A stretch of 64,000 nucleotides of DNA from Closterium sp. NIES-65 (Eukaryota; Streptophyta; Zygnematophyceae; Desmidiales; Closteriaceae). The DNA is taken from assembly GCA_948144175.1 (NCBI GenBank), contig CANXME010002068.1, forward strand, positions 5,103,001-5,167,000, in the 5' to 3' direction. The first letter of the stretch is position 1, and the number at the start of each line of letters is the position of its first letter. Positions 1 through 11,152 of the stretch are shown here, one piece after another. A program made the position numbers and the translations under genes. The notes under the pieces are model-generated. The model ran no database searches, was not told the origin of the DNA, and was given only the letters and a program-made list of their open reading frames with translations.

Positions 1-195
1 CGGGCAGGGAAAAAAAAAACTCGATGTGGTGGGCCCTAGGCACAGTTCCCACGGGGGAACCTGCTCGATACCATGAGGAAATTAGAACGAGAATGAAATG
101 AATATGGAATGAAAGTTATACAAATATGCAACCCTAGAAATGTGTACCCCATATGGGCTACCCTACTAAAGCCTAGACAACATTATAATTTGACA
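1..195 (-). mobile_element. A0: 5' end of a family-A copia element (LTR, primer site, leader), cut by window edge
   Basis: Read on the minus strand this is the start of a family-A element. The LTR is 74-195 (ends TG...CA), followed by a primer-binding site complementary to the 3' end of initiator Met tRNA (minus-strand reading of 63-73). Next come a small GTTCCC/GGGAAC hairpin at 45-60 and the conserved GGGCCC palindrome at 31-36. The rest of the element lies outside the window to the left, so the target duplication cannot be checked. The same order of parts occurs in A1, A3 and A7. Confidence 0.75.
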
Positions 196-615
196 ACACT
201 CACTCCTCAATACTCACCACTCAACCTCACAACGCACCTCCTGCCGCCGTGCCTTCGCGGCGCTCTTGACCAGCAGCATGCTCCAGCCATGAGACTTGAC
301 CAGCATGCTATCCGCGTGCTCGGCTGTGCTGGCAGAAGGCAACGACCACTTTGATGCTCTCCTGCTGGTCAGAATTTCAACCTTCTCGTACTGCCATTCT
401 GCTGCAGAGTCTGCTGCTGCCAGTAAATGACGCGAAAAAACGTGTTTCATCGTTTCTCTCATTGTCAAGCTGCCCTCTCGTTTCTCTCATTGACCTTCAT
501 CGTGACGCATTACCCCCTCTTTACCATTTTATCCTTTCTTTTTTTTTTATCGGAATGCCACATAGCCCAATAATTTCCTTGAATGTAAAATATATGTAAG
601 AAATATACATTGTAC

Positions 616-2109
616 TGTTGAAAGCCTAAGTTGACTTAGGACTTGGGTTGAGGGTAGAACGAGAGTTACGAGAGGAGGGGGTCGAGAGATTAGCCAAAAA
701 GAGGGAGATTCAATATTGAGCGAGGGTACAAATAGGAAAGAACAAACAAGAAAGGTGCACCACCAAATAGGAAAACGCTATAACTACAGTAACCAATCCT
801 ACAGGCAGTTACATATAGAAAATATTTACTTATATTTTCCAACACGCCCCCATAACTGGCTGTAGGAGATGAGTATGCAGTTAGCGCCCTCTGAAGGGGT
901 ACATCACGATTGCGCAGCGGAAATCACAGCAACAAGCAAGTGCAGTGGCAACCACTGCAATAGTGGCAGATCCAGCTGTAGCACACCTTGGGCCAAGGCA
1001 GAAGCAGTAGCAGAAGTAGGGCCGGCAGGTCGCCTGAGGAGCAGGCTTTGTGGCTGCAACGTGCAGCAGGACAGCAGCGGCTCGACGGCAGCACCTGCAG
1101 GCCCCAGCAGCAGGAAGCAAAAACAAGGACAGGCGGCGGCAGGGGCGACAGCTGGAGGTGCCACGGTAGCAGCGGGCGGCAGTAGCTGATGCCTGGCTGA
1201 CTTCCGCCACCCTCTCTCACCCTCCCCCCCACAGCAGCACGCGCGGCAGTGAGTGAGAGAGGACGGGTAGCTGCAGATGCAGCACAATCTCTCTCGCCAC
1301 CCTCTCACACTCCCCCCCCTCCCCCACAGCGACCGGCGCTGCAGGGAGAGAGAGAAGAGAGGAGGGCGTCGGCTGGTTCCTGCGGGTGCACTCCCGCCAC
1401 TCCCTCACCCTCCCCCCCACAGCGACAGTCGCGTATGGGGCGTTAAAGGGCGATGGCAGGTGCTGCTGGCGGCTCACAGTGGCCACCCCGTCACACTTCC
1501 TCCCCCGCTGCCCGCCACGCCCACGACCTCCCCCCGCAGCAGGAGCGCGCACGGCAGCAGCAGGTGCGACAGTCGCAGCGAGACCAGCGGGAGGGTAGGC
1601 GGGGACAGTAGCTCGGACACGACGCGCGGGACAGAGGGCTGTAACGGAGGCGCGACGAAGCTGCGACGGGGCAACGTGGCCGCGAACAACGGGCGGAGCC
1701 AGCGCGACGGCCGCCCAGCTCGTCGCCACGACAGCCGTGCCCTTCGTCGCAAATGTCGCGACTTTTACAGCAACAAGCGCGCGACGGGTAGGGCGAACGA
1801 GCGGGACGACGCAGGCCGCAACGGAGGGTGCCATTACGAAAAAGAAACCACAGGCTAGGATCGAAGCATGCTCTGTACCATGTTGAAAGCCTAAGTTGAC
1901 TTAGGACTTGGGTTGAGGGTACAACGAGAGTTACGAGAGGAAGGGTTCGAGAGATTAGCCAAAAAGAGGGAGATTCAATATTGAGCGAGGGTACAAATAG
2001 GAAAGAACAAACAAGAAAGGTGCACCACCAAATAGGAAAACGCTATAACTACAGTAACCAATCCTACAGGCAGTTACATGTAGAAAATATTAACTTATAT
2101 TTTCCGACA
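616..2109 (-). mobile_element. C: non-autonomous LTR retrotransposon (TRIM/LARD-like)
   Basis: Two 229-bp direct repeats, 616-844 and 1881-2109, differ at about seven positions and are flanked by the 5-bp target duplication TGTAC (611-615 and 2110-2114). On the minus strand the right repeat is the 5' LTR. It is followed at 1869-1880 by a primer site complementary to initiator Met tRNA, and a G-rich purine tract (845-851) lies beside the other LTR. The 1036-bp interior is GC-rich and contains no recognisable Gag, protease, integrase or reverse transcriptase; its open frames are low-complexity. Mobilisation would need proteins from another element. A related solo LTR lies at 47263-47488. Confidence 0.85.
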
Positions 2110-2128
2110 TGTACTTAACCATGATCGC

Positions 2129-2419
2129 GTGTATCACTGTTCAAGACTATTGCCCAAGCTCAAACAACAGTTGTTGAGAGTCATCCATAACGTCCGTGCA
2201 CCGTCTACGATCGAGACGTACCAGCCATACTGGCAGAAATTCAGAAACTTATGTGTTCAAGTCAAGCACACGTTCCTGCCAGCAACAGACTTGACGTTAG
2301 CACTCTACCTCATCCACGCGCTGAACAACAAGGCAACTATCTCAGCAATCAGCCTCACGTGTTCTGCGGTGGCGTTCGCTCATCGGATGACAGGCGAAAC
2401 CACCTCCATTAGCGGCCAC
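2129..2419 (+). pseudogene. Tyrosine recombinase N-terminal fragment, copy 1
   Basis: The reading frame encodes a helical segment (LLPKLKQQLL then STIETYQPYWQKF) typical of the SAM-like core-binding domain of tyrosine recombinases, as found in Cryptons and DIRS-like elements. It runs without a stop to the GCCAC site where the A1-type LTR begins at 2420. The C-terminal half of the protein lies beyond A1, from 17661. The assignment rests mainly on that downstream half, which carries the catalytic motifs. No natural start codon is certain; a GTG at 2129 merely opens the frame. Confidence 0.6.
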
Positions 2420-2600
2420 TGTCAAACATTTATGCTATAGTCTTTCTAGGCTGTAGTGGGGTAGACAGTATGGGGTACCATTTTCTAGGGTTACATATTT
2501 GTACCCAACTCATTTCCTAATCATTCGTTCCTCATTCTTTCACATGGTATAGAGCAGATTCCCTAGTGGGAACGTTTCCTAGGGCCCACCACGAAATCGA
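2420..2600 (+). repeat. Duplicated A1-type 5' LTR, primer site and leader stub
   Basis: The LTR 2420-2544 is followed by the primer site starting at 2545, the GTTCCC/GGGAAC-type hairpin and the GGGCCC palindrome (2582-2587). The similarity to A1 stops near 2600, so this is only the left end of an element carried along by the segmental duplication. Confidence 0.75.
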
Positions 2601-3389
2601 GTCTTTTAACAAGACTTACAAACCCCCGACTGATTGTTATTCGCCATACGGGGCACGGCAGTTTCTGACGTTTTCGTGGCGGCCCAAAGCCACCTGGGCT
2701 GGCGAAGAGAACGTTCGGATGTCGTTCTTTAAAAGCACACAATACGACAAAAGGGGAAATCGCGATGAAGATTCCGAAGCGACAGAGAAGCGATGGGTGC
2801 TGCTGTGCCGTTGAGCTCTCCACTTTTAGACATTACTGCTACTGTAGAATAACAAGACACATTCTTCTAATCTATTGTGTACACTACTAACTTTTCATCT
2901 AGGATGCCAAAGCATGTTATCTCAAACATACTGGTAAGGCATGTTACACTCACTATTTTTTACGCTACTTGTATACGCAGGCCAGAGATAATGTCACCTA
3001 AGCCTCAGATCAGTAAGGTAGCACCACTGTATATTGAAGTTAATCTTGGTTGAAGCACTACCCCATGAAACCAGCGCCGGATGTGGGCTGCTTCATGGGG
3101 CGCACTGTCTGCCCCTTGGCCTCTGCCTCCACCTGCTGCCGCTTCTCCCTCTGCCCCATGCACCACAACCCCGCCCGGCCAAGACACGCGGAGAAAGAGA
3201 CAAGAAGGAACATTGGGAAAGGCACACATGCATGGCAACGTGCAAGGGATCGAAAACACAGAGAGGCTAAGTAGGTGCATCCCCTTATGGCATGTGCATC
3301 CCCCCTTTGTCCATCCTCTCATTGATGTGCACCCCCCCATTGCATGTGCATCCCTCCATAGCATGTGCAACTGACTCCACCCAAAGCCC
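2601..3389. other. Spacer with no recognisable gene
   Basis: No protein family is recognisable on either strand. The only structure seen is a cluster of short imperfect repeats built on GCATGTGCATCC at about 3270-3370. It separates the two copies of the segmental duplication. Confidence 0.5.
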
Positions 3390-3564
3390 ACACTCACTCC
3401 TCAATACTCACCACTCAACCTCACAACGCACCTCTTGCCGCCGTGCCTGCGCGGCGCTCTTGACCAGCAGCATGCTCCAGCCATGAGACTTGACCTGCAT
3501 GCTATCCGCGTGCTCGGCTGTGCTGGCAGAAGGCAACGACCACTTTGATGCTCTCCTGCTGTTC

Positions 3565-3841
3565 AGGACTATTGCCCAAGCTCAAACAACAGCTGTTGAG
3601 AGTCATCCATAACGTCCGTGCACTGTCTACGATCAAGACGTACGAGCCATACTAACAGAAATTCAGAAACTTCTATGTTCAAGTCAAGCACACGTTCCTG
3701 CCAGCAACAGACTTGACGTTAGCACTCTACCTCATCCACGCGCTGAACAACAAGGCAACCATCTCAGCAATCAGCCTCATGTGTTCTGCGGTGGCGTTCG
3801 CTCATCGGATGACAGGCGAAACCACCTCCATTAGCGGCCAC
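3565..3841 (+). pseudogene. Tyrosine recombinase N-terminal fragment, copy 2, interrupted by A1
   Basis: This is a near copy of 2140-2419, with an extra stop (TAA at about 3651) where copy 1 has an open codon. It ends exactly at the GCCAC target site (3837-3841) used by A1. The matching GCCAC is at 17656-17660, after which the recombinase resumes. This is the physical partner of the C-terminal half. Confidence 0.6.
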
Positions 3842-3966
3842 TGTCAAACATTTATGCATTAGTCTTTCTAGGCTGTAATGGGGTAGACAGTATGGGGTAC
3901 AATTTTCTAGGGTTACATATTTGTACCCAACTCATTTCCTAATCATTCATTCCTCATTCTTTCACA
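3842..3966 (+). repeat. A1 5' LTR
   Basis: This 125-bp repeat begins TG and ends CA, preceded by GCCAC (3837-3841) and followed by the primer site. Its partner is 17531-17655 and the two differ at only a few positions. Confidence 0.9.
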
Positions 3967-4907
3967 TGGTATAGAGCACGTTCCCTAGTGGGAACGTTTC
4001 CTAGGGCCCACCACGAAATCGATTTTTTTTTTACCTGCCCGGAGCGCGCTTCGCGCCTTCCCTAGTCGCGCCCCGTGCGCCTGCCCTCCCGTCGCGTCCC
4101 CTGCCCTTAGCGGCCCATCGCGCCCTCTTAAGGCCCCTTCGCGGCCCCTCTCGCGGCCCTTCGCGGCCCCTTCGCGGCTCCCTCGCAGCCCCTCCGCGGC
4201 CCTTCGTGGCCCCTCTCACGGCCCTTCGCAGCCCCTCGCGGCCCCTTGCGGCCCCTTCGCCGCTCTTCGCGGCCCCTCGCGGCCCCTTCTCGGCCCCGCC
4301 GCCGCCCTTCGCGGCCCCTTCAAGGCCCCTCGTGGCCCATTCCTGGCCCCTTCGCCGCCCTTAGCGGCCCCTTCGCGGCCCCTCCGCGGCCCTACGCGGC
4401 CCCTCGCGGCTCCTTCACGGCCCCTCCGCGGCTACTTTGCGGCTCGTCGCGGCCCCTTCGCGGCCCCTCCTCGGCTCTTCACGGCCCTGCCGCCCAGCCG
4501 TCGCCGCCCCAGCAGCAGCTGCCGTCGTGCCTGCTGCCGCTGCTGCTTCTTCTACGACCGGCCGCCGCCGCCGCTGCTACCGTGACAGCCGCCGCCGCTC
4601 CTGCTAGGACAACCGCCGCCGCTCCTGCTAGGACAACCGCCGCTGCCGCTGCCGTGACAGCCGCCGCCGCCGTCCCGTCCCGCCGCTGCAGCTGCCGTGA
4701 CAGCCGCCGCCGCCACTCCTCTGCTGCCCTCTCGCAGCCCTGTCCCTGCCGGCGCGCCTCGCCCCTGCCCCACCGCTTGCGGACCTCCACCCTCCCGCCC
4801 CTGGTAAGAGCACCGCCGAGCCGCGCCTCTCATGCTGAGCTGCTCCTAGCCTGCTGCTGCCACTGCTAGCTTGCTGCTGCTGCTGCTAGCCTACTGCTGC
4901 TGCTGTC
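3967..4907 (+). other. A1 primer site and GC-rich leader minisatellite
   Basis: The primer site (3967-3977) is followed by an 8-bp perfect hairpin (3978-3985 with 3990-3997) and a GGGCCC palindrome (4004-4009). About 4040-4500 is a degenerate tandem array of GCGGCCCCTTC-like units, and 4500-4900 is rich in CTGCCG/GCTGCT repeats. Long open frames here are by-products of the repeat. The gag start codon follows at 4908. Confidence 0.7.
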
Positions 4908-7900
4908 ATGGCCATCCCTAGTGTTCTCAACTTTCATGCTGAGGGTCGGGCTGTCGACTTTGAGGTCTGGGTCGATGATCTGCAGCTTTTCCTGCAGTGC
5001 GATAGAAAAGATAGTCTCTCACTGTTCGATCTCACGTCAGGCGCCTCTGCTGCCCTTGCTGCCGATGCTGATAGTACTGTTCGCTCACAGTGGGCCACAC
5101 GCGATGCTGCTGCCCGTCTTGCTATGCGTAGTCACTTGCCATCCACTGAGCGCGCGCACTTTAGTCAGTACAAGAGTGCTAAGACCTTGTACGACGCTGT
5201 AGTTGGACGCTACACCTCCCCTGCCACTGCTGCCCTTAGTCGCCTCATGCTGCCGTACCTGTTCCCTGACCTCGCCGCCTTTCCCACATTCGGTGACCTC
5301 ATTACGCACCTTCGCACTAGTGACACCCGCTACCGCGCTGCGCTTCCTCCTGAGTTCTGCGCAAAGAACCCCCCCCCCCATGTACATCACCCTCTACTAC
5401 CTAGTCACCCGGCTACCTGACTCCCTTCGCTCGGTCAGGGACCACTTCCTCTCTGTTTGCCCCACCACACTCACCGTTGACCTCCTCGAGGAGCGCCTCC
5501 TAGCAGCTGAGAAGTGTATAGTCGCTGTAGGAGCCTCTCGTGGTGACCCGCATACCCCCGTCTTTGAGGGGTGCTCCCCCTCCCCCCTTTTGCCCTCTGT
5601 TGCTTCTACTGCTGCGGTCGACCTCTTTGGCACTGAGTCGGTTTGCGCTGCGTCTGCCCCTAGCGGGAGACGCCGCAACGGCAAGGGCAAGGGGGGCAAG
5701 GGCGCTGGAGGAGCTGGCGGGGGCGGTGGAGGTGGCGGAGGGGGTGGGGGTGGCGGTGGGAGTGGTAGCGGGGGTGGGGGCTTCGGTGGCGGCGGTGGAG
5801 GCGGAGGCGGCAGCGGCGGTGGCGGTGGGAGCGGAGGAGGCGGCGGTGGCGACGGTGGCGGTGGTGGCGGCAGCAGAGGTGGAGCTGGTCGGGGTGGCTC
5901 TCTGCAGCGGGGCGGCTTCGGTGGTGGTCAGCGCCAGCCGTAGTAGCGCACTCGTGAGACCCCGTCCTCCCAGCAGCTTCATGAGTGGTACGCTGCGCGT
6001 CAGCGGGGTGGGGGTCCTGGTCCCTGTGCCTACGTCCTGCGTACCGGTGACCACACTGGTGAGCCGTGCGGTGGCCCGCACACCACCCAGCGCTACTTTG
6101 GCCGCCTGACGGACGCCTGGCGTCTCGAGTTCCCTGACGCCACTGAGATCCCTTGCTGGGGCGAGCTGCTTAGGTCGGGGGTTGCTATCTTTGACCTTGA
6201 TTATGATGCTATTCTTGCTGCCATGTATGTTGTGTCTACTAGTGATGAGGGTGACTGTTACCTGTGTGTTCCGCCTGACCCGGGCATTGAGGCTGTTGCT
6301 CTAGGTGCTTGCGAGGCAGCTGCTAGGTGCTAGTGCGTCTGCTACTCCAGGTGCTGGTGAGTCTACTGCCCCTGGTGCTGGTGAGTCTACTCTCTCAGGT
6401 ACCACGTCGGCTCAGGCCTTACACACTTTCACCCTTGACTCGGGTGCTTCCCGCTCCTTCTTTCGAGACCGCACCACTCTCACGTCACTTCGTCGGCCGG
6501 TTGCGGTCTCCCTGGCAGACCCCTCTGGGGGTCCTGTCCTTGCCCACTTCTCCACTGTCTTACCGTGTCTGGCGGCCCTTTCTTGCACCCTATCAGGTCT
6601 TTACCTCCCCTCCTTCTCTACGACCTTGGTGAGTGGTGCTGATCTACAGGATGGGGGGGTTGACCAGTTCACTCCTGCGAGTCAGCGGGTGACCCACTGT
6701 ACGTGTGCTCGGACGGGCTGACACTTGGCCACGTTTACTTGTCAGCCGGGGTCGAGCCTGTACATACTGACTACTGAGTCTCCTCCGGTTGCTGCGTCTG
6801 GTCAGGTAGCTGCGTCGGGTCAGGTGTTTGCTGCAGCGTCCAGGTCTGGTCCTGAGTCTGCCCCCTGCTCTTGTCGTCTCCTGTCTCACTAGACTCTCCT
6901 CTGGCACCACCGCCTTGGTCACCCCTCCCTGCCTCGTCTCCGAGGCATGGCCTCCCGTGTCCTTGTCTCTGGTCTCCCCCGGTCCCTCCCTCCTCTTCCT
7001 CCGGGGCCTGCCCCTACCTGCGTTCCCTGCGTCGAGGGGCGGTAGCGCGCCGCTCCTCACTCCTCCGAGTTTCCTCCGACAGAGGCTCCGCTGCAGACAC
7101 TTCACCTGGACGTGTGGGGCCCCGCCCACATCCGTGGATAGAGTCACGAGCATTACTTCCTGCTGATGGTTGATGACTACTCGCGTTACACCACAGTCTT
7201 CCCCTTGCGCAGCAAAGGTGATGTCACTGAGGTGTTGATCGACTGGATCCGAGCAGCTCGTCTCCAGCTCAGAGAGAGTTTCGGCCCGGACTTTCCTGTT
7301 CTGCGTCTGCACTCCGACAGAGGCGGAGAGTTTTCCTCTGACCTTCTACGAGCCTTCTGTCGTGCACGGGGCATCCGCCAGACGTTCATGCTTCCGGCCT
7401 CTCCACAGCCAAATGGGATTGGTGAGCGCCGCATTGGCATGGTCATGGACGTCGCTCGTACGTCCATGATCCATGCGGCTGCTCCCCATTTTCTGTGGCC
7501 GTTCGCTGTTCAGTACGCGGCGCATCAGATCAACCTTTAGCCCCGGGTCTCCTTGCCGGAGACCTCCCCTACTCTGCGGTGGACGGGGAAGGTTGGCGAT
7601 GCGTGTGCGTTTCGTGTCTGGGGATCTCGGGCTTTTGTCCGCGACCTGTCTGCGGACAAGCTGTCCCCCCGTGCTGTTCCCTGCGTCTTCCTTGGCTCCC
7701 CCCTTGACGCGCCTGGTTGGCAGTTTTACCACCCCACCTCGCGCCGTGTTCTGTCCTCCCAAGACATCACGTTTGACGAGTCGGTTCCTTACTACCGTCT
7801 CTTCCCCCACCGCGCTGCACCCCTTCCCCCGCCGCCGCTCTTCCTCGCTCCAAGTCCAAACCCGGTAGACCCCCTTCCCCCTCAGGGTCCTGCCCCCTTA

Positions 7901-10052
7901 GCTGTGTCTCAGGTAGACGCAATCGAGCCTGTCGAGGTAGCTGTTGACTCTGGTGCTGCTAGGGGTGCTGAGCATGCGGGTGCGGGGTCTGGGGGTGCTG
8001 AGCCTGGGGGTGATGAGCCTGGGGGTGCTGAGCCTGAGCGTGCGGAGCCTGGGTGTGCTGAGCCTGGGGGTGCTACGTCTGGGGGTGTTGAGCCTTGGGG
8101 TGCTGCGACTGGGGGTGTGGAGCCTGAGGGTGCTGGGCCTGCTCGTGTGGAGTCTGGCGGTGCTGGGTCTGGAGTTCCTTCGGGTGCTTCGTCCCGGCAG
8201 GAGCTACTCTCTCCAAAAGAGCTGCGTGAGTGGTTTGTTCGGCGCTGGAGCCGTGCTGCTGGAGCTGGAGGTGCTGCTGGAGTTGGAGGTTCTACTGCTA
8301 CTGAGGGTACTAGTGCCACGGGTCCTGGAGTTGCTCGTACTGTAGGTACTGGAGCTGCTGGGCCTGGGGGTGCTCCTTGTGCTGGAGCTGCTGGCGGTGC
8401 TGGAGCTGGCGGTCCTGCCAGGGTAGGTGCTGCTGGAGCTGGAGCTGTTGAGTCTTCCGGTGGCCCGGCTGGAGCTGGAGCTGCTGGGGGTGTTCACGCT
8501 AGGGTTGCTGCTGGCGCTGGTGCTTCTGAGGGTGCTGGAGTTGGCGCTGCTGGAGCTGGGGGTACTACAGGCGCTGGTGCTGCCACTGGGGGTGCTGGTG
8601 CTGTACCTGCTGGTCTGGAGGAGCTGCGCGGCCGCGGCCGTACTTCGTTCCGCTCCTTGAGCAGGTTCTTGGTCTTTCGCCTTCTGCTGGTCCTGCTCCT
8701 TCCTTAGAGTGTCCACCACCTGTCCAGTCCGAGTCACAATTACAGCCCGCCTCCCTACTGCCTGCCCCTTCTCCCTACACTGTTCCTACTAGAGGTCTTG
8801 CTGAGCGTCGTGAGCCTGCGTCTCGTCCTGCGCTGCCTGTTTGTGCTGCTCGCACTAGTCGTCGTGTTCCGCGTCAGCGTCCTCCTACGGTCCCAGGCAC
8901 GCACTAGATGGCACTGCGTCCTTCCACAGCTCTACTGCGTGTCCCTTGCCGTCTCCTCCAGAGTCCTCTCTTCTTGCTCTTGCTGACCCGGAGTTTGACT
9001 CTCTTCGTGCTGCCAGTCCTACTGTCACGTGTCTTCTGGCTACTGTTTTCAGTGACCCTTCCTTCGAGTCCACTGCTGCGTCTGCCCTAGTTGCTGAGCT
9101 TGTCGACTTCGCTGATCGCTGTCGTCTAGACTACGCTGCTAGTCTTGTTGCTAAGTCTGAGTCTGTCTGTCCTCCGTCTGCTTGGGGTGAGTGTGCTCTT
9201 AGCACGAACGTCCTTGAGGACGGTCAGGAGGAGTTCCAGTGTTTTGCTGCTGCTTTACCTCATCTCGATTCCATGCTGGTTGCCCCTGAGCGAGACCCGT
9301 ATGCACCAGACATCCCGACTCCGCGCTCTTACGCAGAGGCGATAGAGGGTCCCTACTCCTATCACTGGTAGTCACCCATGGACGCAGAGATGGCTTCCTG
9401 GAAGTCCACAGGCACCTACGTCGACGAGGTTCCCCCACCTGGGGCGAACATCGTCAGTGGCATGTGGATTTTCAGGGTGAAGCGGCCGCCGGGTTCTCTG
9501 CCTGTCTTCAAGGCGCGTTACGTGGCTCGAGGCTTCAGTCAGCGGCAGGGAGTTGACTACTTTCATACCTTCTCTCCCACCCCGAAGATGACCACTCTTT
9601 GGGTGCTGCTGCACATAGCCGCTCAACGCGACTACGAGCTTCACTCTCTTGACTCCAGCATAGCTTTCTTGCAGGGCAGCCTGCACGAGGAGATCTGGCT
9701 GCGCCGCCCACCTGGCTTCACTGGGTCGTTTCCTCCTGGTACCCAGTGGAGGCTCCGGCGGCCAATCTATGGTCTCCGCCAGGCGCCCCGTGAGTGGCAC
9801 GACACACTGAGGACTACACTAGCGGCTCTTGGGTTTTCTCCTTCTACTGCCGACCCGTCGCTGTTTCTACGCACCGACACCTCTTTGCCACCGTTCTACA
9901 TCCTCGACGACTTGGTCTTTGCCACTGCTGACACTGCTGGACTCGCCCACGTGAAGTCCGAGCTGCAGAAGAGACACATGTGCACAGACCTGGGTGAACT
10001 GCATAGCTACCTTGGCTTGCAGATCACCCGGGACAGAGCACAGTGCACCATT
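4908..10052 (+). pseudogene. A1 gag-pol, decayed, first part
   Basis: Gag begins with MAIPSVL and needs a +1 shift at an 11-C run near 5370. A Gly-rich segment lies at about 5700-5900, and consecutive TAG stops follow at 5941-5946. The protease motif DSGASRSFF, the pre-integrase zinc motif region and the integrase core (HSDRGGEF, GIGERRIG at 7300-7440) are readable but separated by stops and shifts. The 15-bp repeats coding for GAEPG lie at about 7970-8170. Reverse transcriptase starts near 9378. At about 9903 a 9-nt deletion removes VYV just before the catalytic DD, which destroys the YVDD box. The frame is then broken at 10053 by element B. This is a dead copy. Confidence 0.88.
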
Positions 10053-10916
10053 TGTTGTGTGATGCAACCATATGCATTCACGTCTGTCTGCCTCCCATCA
10101 TGTGTTCGTGCGCTGCATGCGTGGTGTGAGCGTGTGCAAGAAATTTTGTTTTGTGTGGTTTGAATTTTCTGAGTGTGTGAAAATGTTATTTGGCTTGAGC
10201 AGATATCTGAAGTGACTCCTCTGCTCAAGAGATTTCCGACGAACCAAGTATCTCTTTTATCGGAGCACGAACAAGAAAGTTACGAACGTTGGAGTTCGTA
10301 TGCTTTTCATATTTGATCGTGGCAACTGTGGGAAGTTGTGGGGTTGACTCAATATGGGGTACAGACTTTTAGGGGTTGGGAAATTCGTCTTTTCTACTGA
10401 AGTTGATTCCAAATGGTTGGGAGAAACCAAACCAGGTTGGCAAGTGTGGCCAAGTTGGGTTGAGGTGGATTGTGGAGGTTGGGATTGTGACAAAGGTCAA
10501 AGTTGGGTTGCCTATGGGGAAGAGAATTGTGTGGCATGGGGTTTCCTTGGTTGGGGACTCTCTTGGGACCTTCACTCTCATCTTCCTCATCCCTTCCACC
10601 TGGTTTAGTGCTACTCTAATTCTCTTGTTGAACTTATGAGACTCTTGTGATTGAGTTCAGATTCCATGGCAGCATACCCCCTAGTGCGCCGAAATTGATA
10701 ACTCAAGAAATACTTCACCTTTCTGTACGATTCAACTTGGGAATTGTAGCCACAAAGTAGAGCTACAAGATATCTGAGTTTGATGAAGTTTTGACAGTGC
10801 ACGTTTTGTCGACGGCGTTTCTTGTGAGCGCGACTTTTCTGTCCAGAATTTTAAGCCAACGACTTTGAGAAATTTAGGCACCTAATCTTCATAGACTCCG
10901 TCCTTAGTCTTTAACA
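10053..10916 (+). repeat. B 5' LTR
   Basis: This 864-bp repeat starts TGTTGTGTG and ends TTTAACA, preceded by the target duplication CCATT (10048-10052). It differs from the 3' LTR at roughly 35-40 positions (about 4%) by eye. Confidence 0.92.
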
Positions 10917-11152
10917 AGTGGTATCAGAGATGATTAAGGACTTTGTGGAGTGTCTACTGAAGTGTGAAGACCCTCCTAGACCCACCATGGCCTGTGGGCG
11001 TGCCTAAGTGGAGTTCTGGAGGTTGGATGTGACTTCCGCTAAGGGGAAACTCTGCCGAAACTTCGTTGGCGCCGACACTTGTGAAGATTGTGTGGATCTA
11101 CATTGTGACCAGCAAAGGGGGGAGCTGAAACCTCTGATTGGGAGCAGAGGAG
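10917..11152 (+). other. B primer-binding site and leader
   Basis: Beginning at 10919, two bases inside the LTR, TGGTATCAGAG is the standard site for initiator Met tRNA priming in plant copia elements. The remaining leader has no feature beyond the start codon at 11153. Confidence 0.85.

Larger units (their letters stand above)
196..2600 (+). repeat. Copy 1 of a segmental duplication holding the tyrosine-recombinase/A1 5' junction
   Basis: Bases 196-372 match 3390-3562, and 2140-2600 match 3565-4020, with scattered substitutions. Copy 1 carries two extra stretches: about 280 bp of AT-rich unique sequence (373-615 plus 2115-2139) and the C element between them. The matching part includes the recombinase N-terminus, the GCCAC target site, a complete A1-type LTR (2420-2544), its primer site and about 50 bp of leader. 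The duplication therefore arose after A1 inserted. An assembly artefact joining two haplotypes would look the same. Confidence 0.75.
3390..4020 (+). repeat. Copy 2 of the segmental duplication (leads into complete A1)
   Basis: It matches copy 1 but lacks the C element and the roughly 280-bp AT-rich stretch. The joint at about 3562 keeps only a short CTG(T)TCA microhomology, so a deletion is the simplest explanation. This copy runs directly into the full A1 element. Confidence 0.7.

Noticed and set aside
1217..1834. 205-codon minus-strand frame inside element C
   Set aside because: Ala/Arg/Val-rich low-complexity sequence with no retroelement motif; GC-rich DNA rarely contains stops.
10257..10660. 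Frames within the B LTRs as genes (also at 15690-16225)
   Set aside because: They occur in both LTR copies, run through LTR sequence and show no domain.
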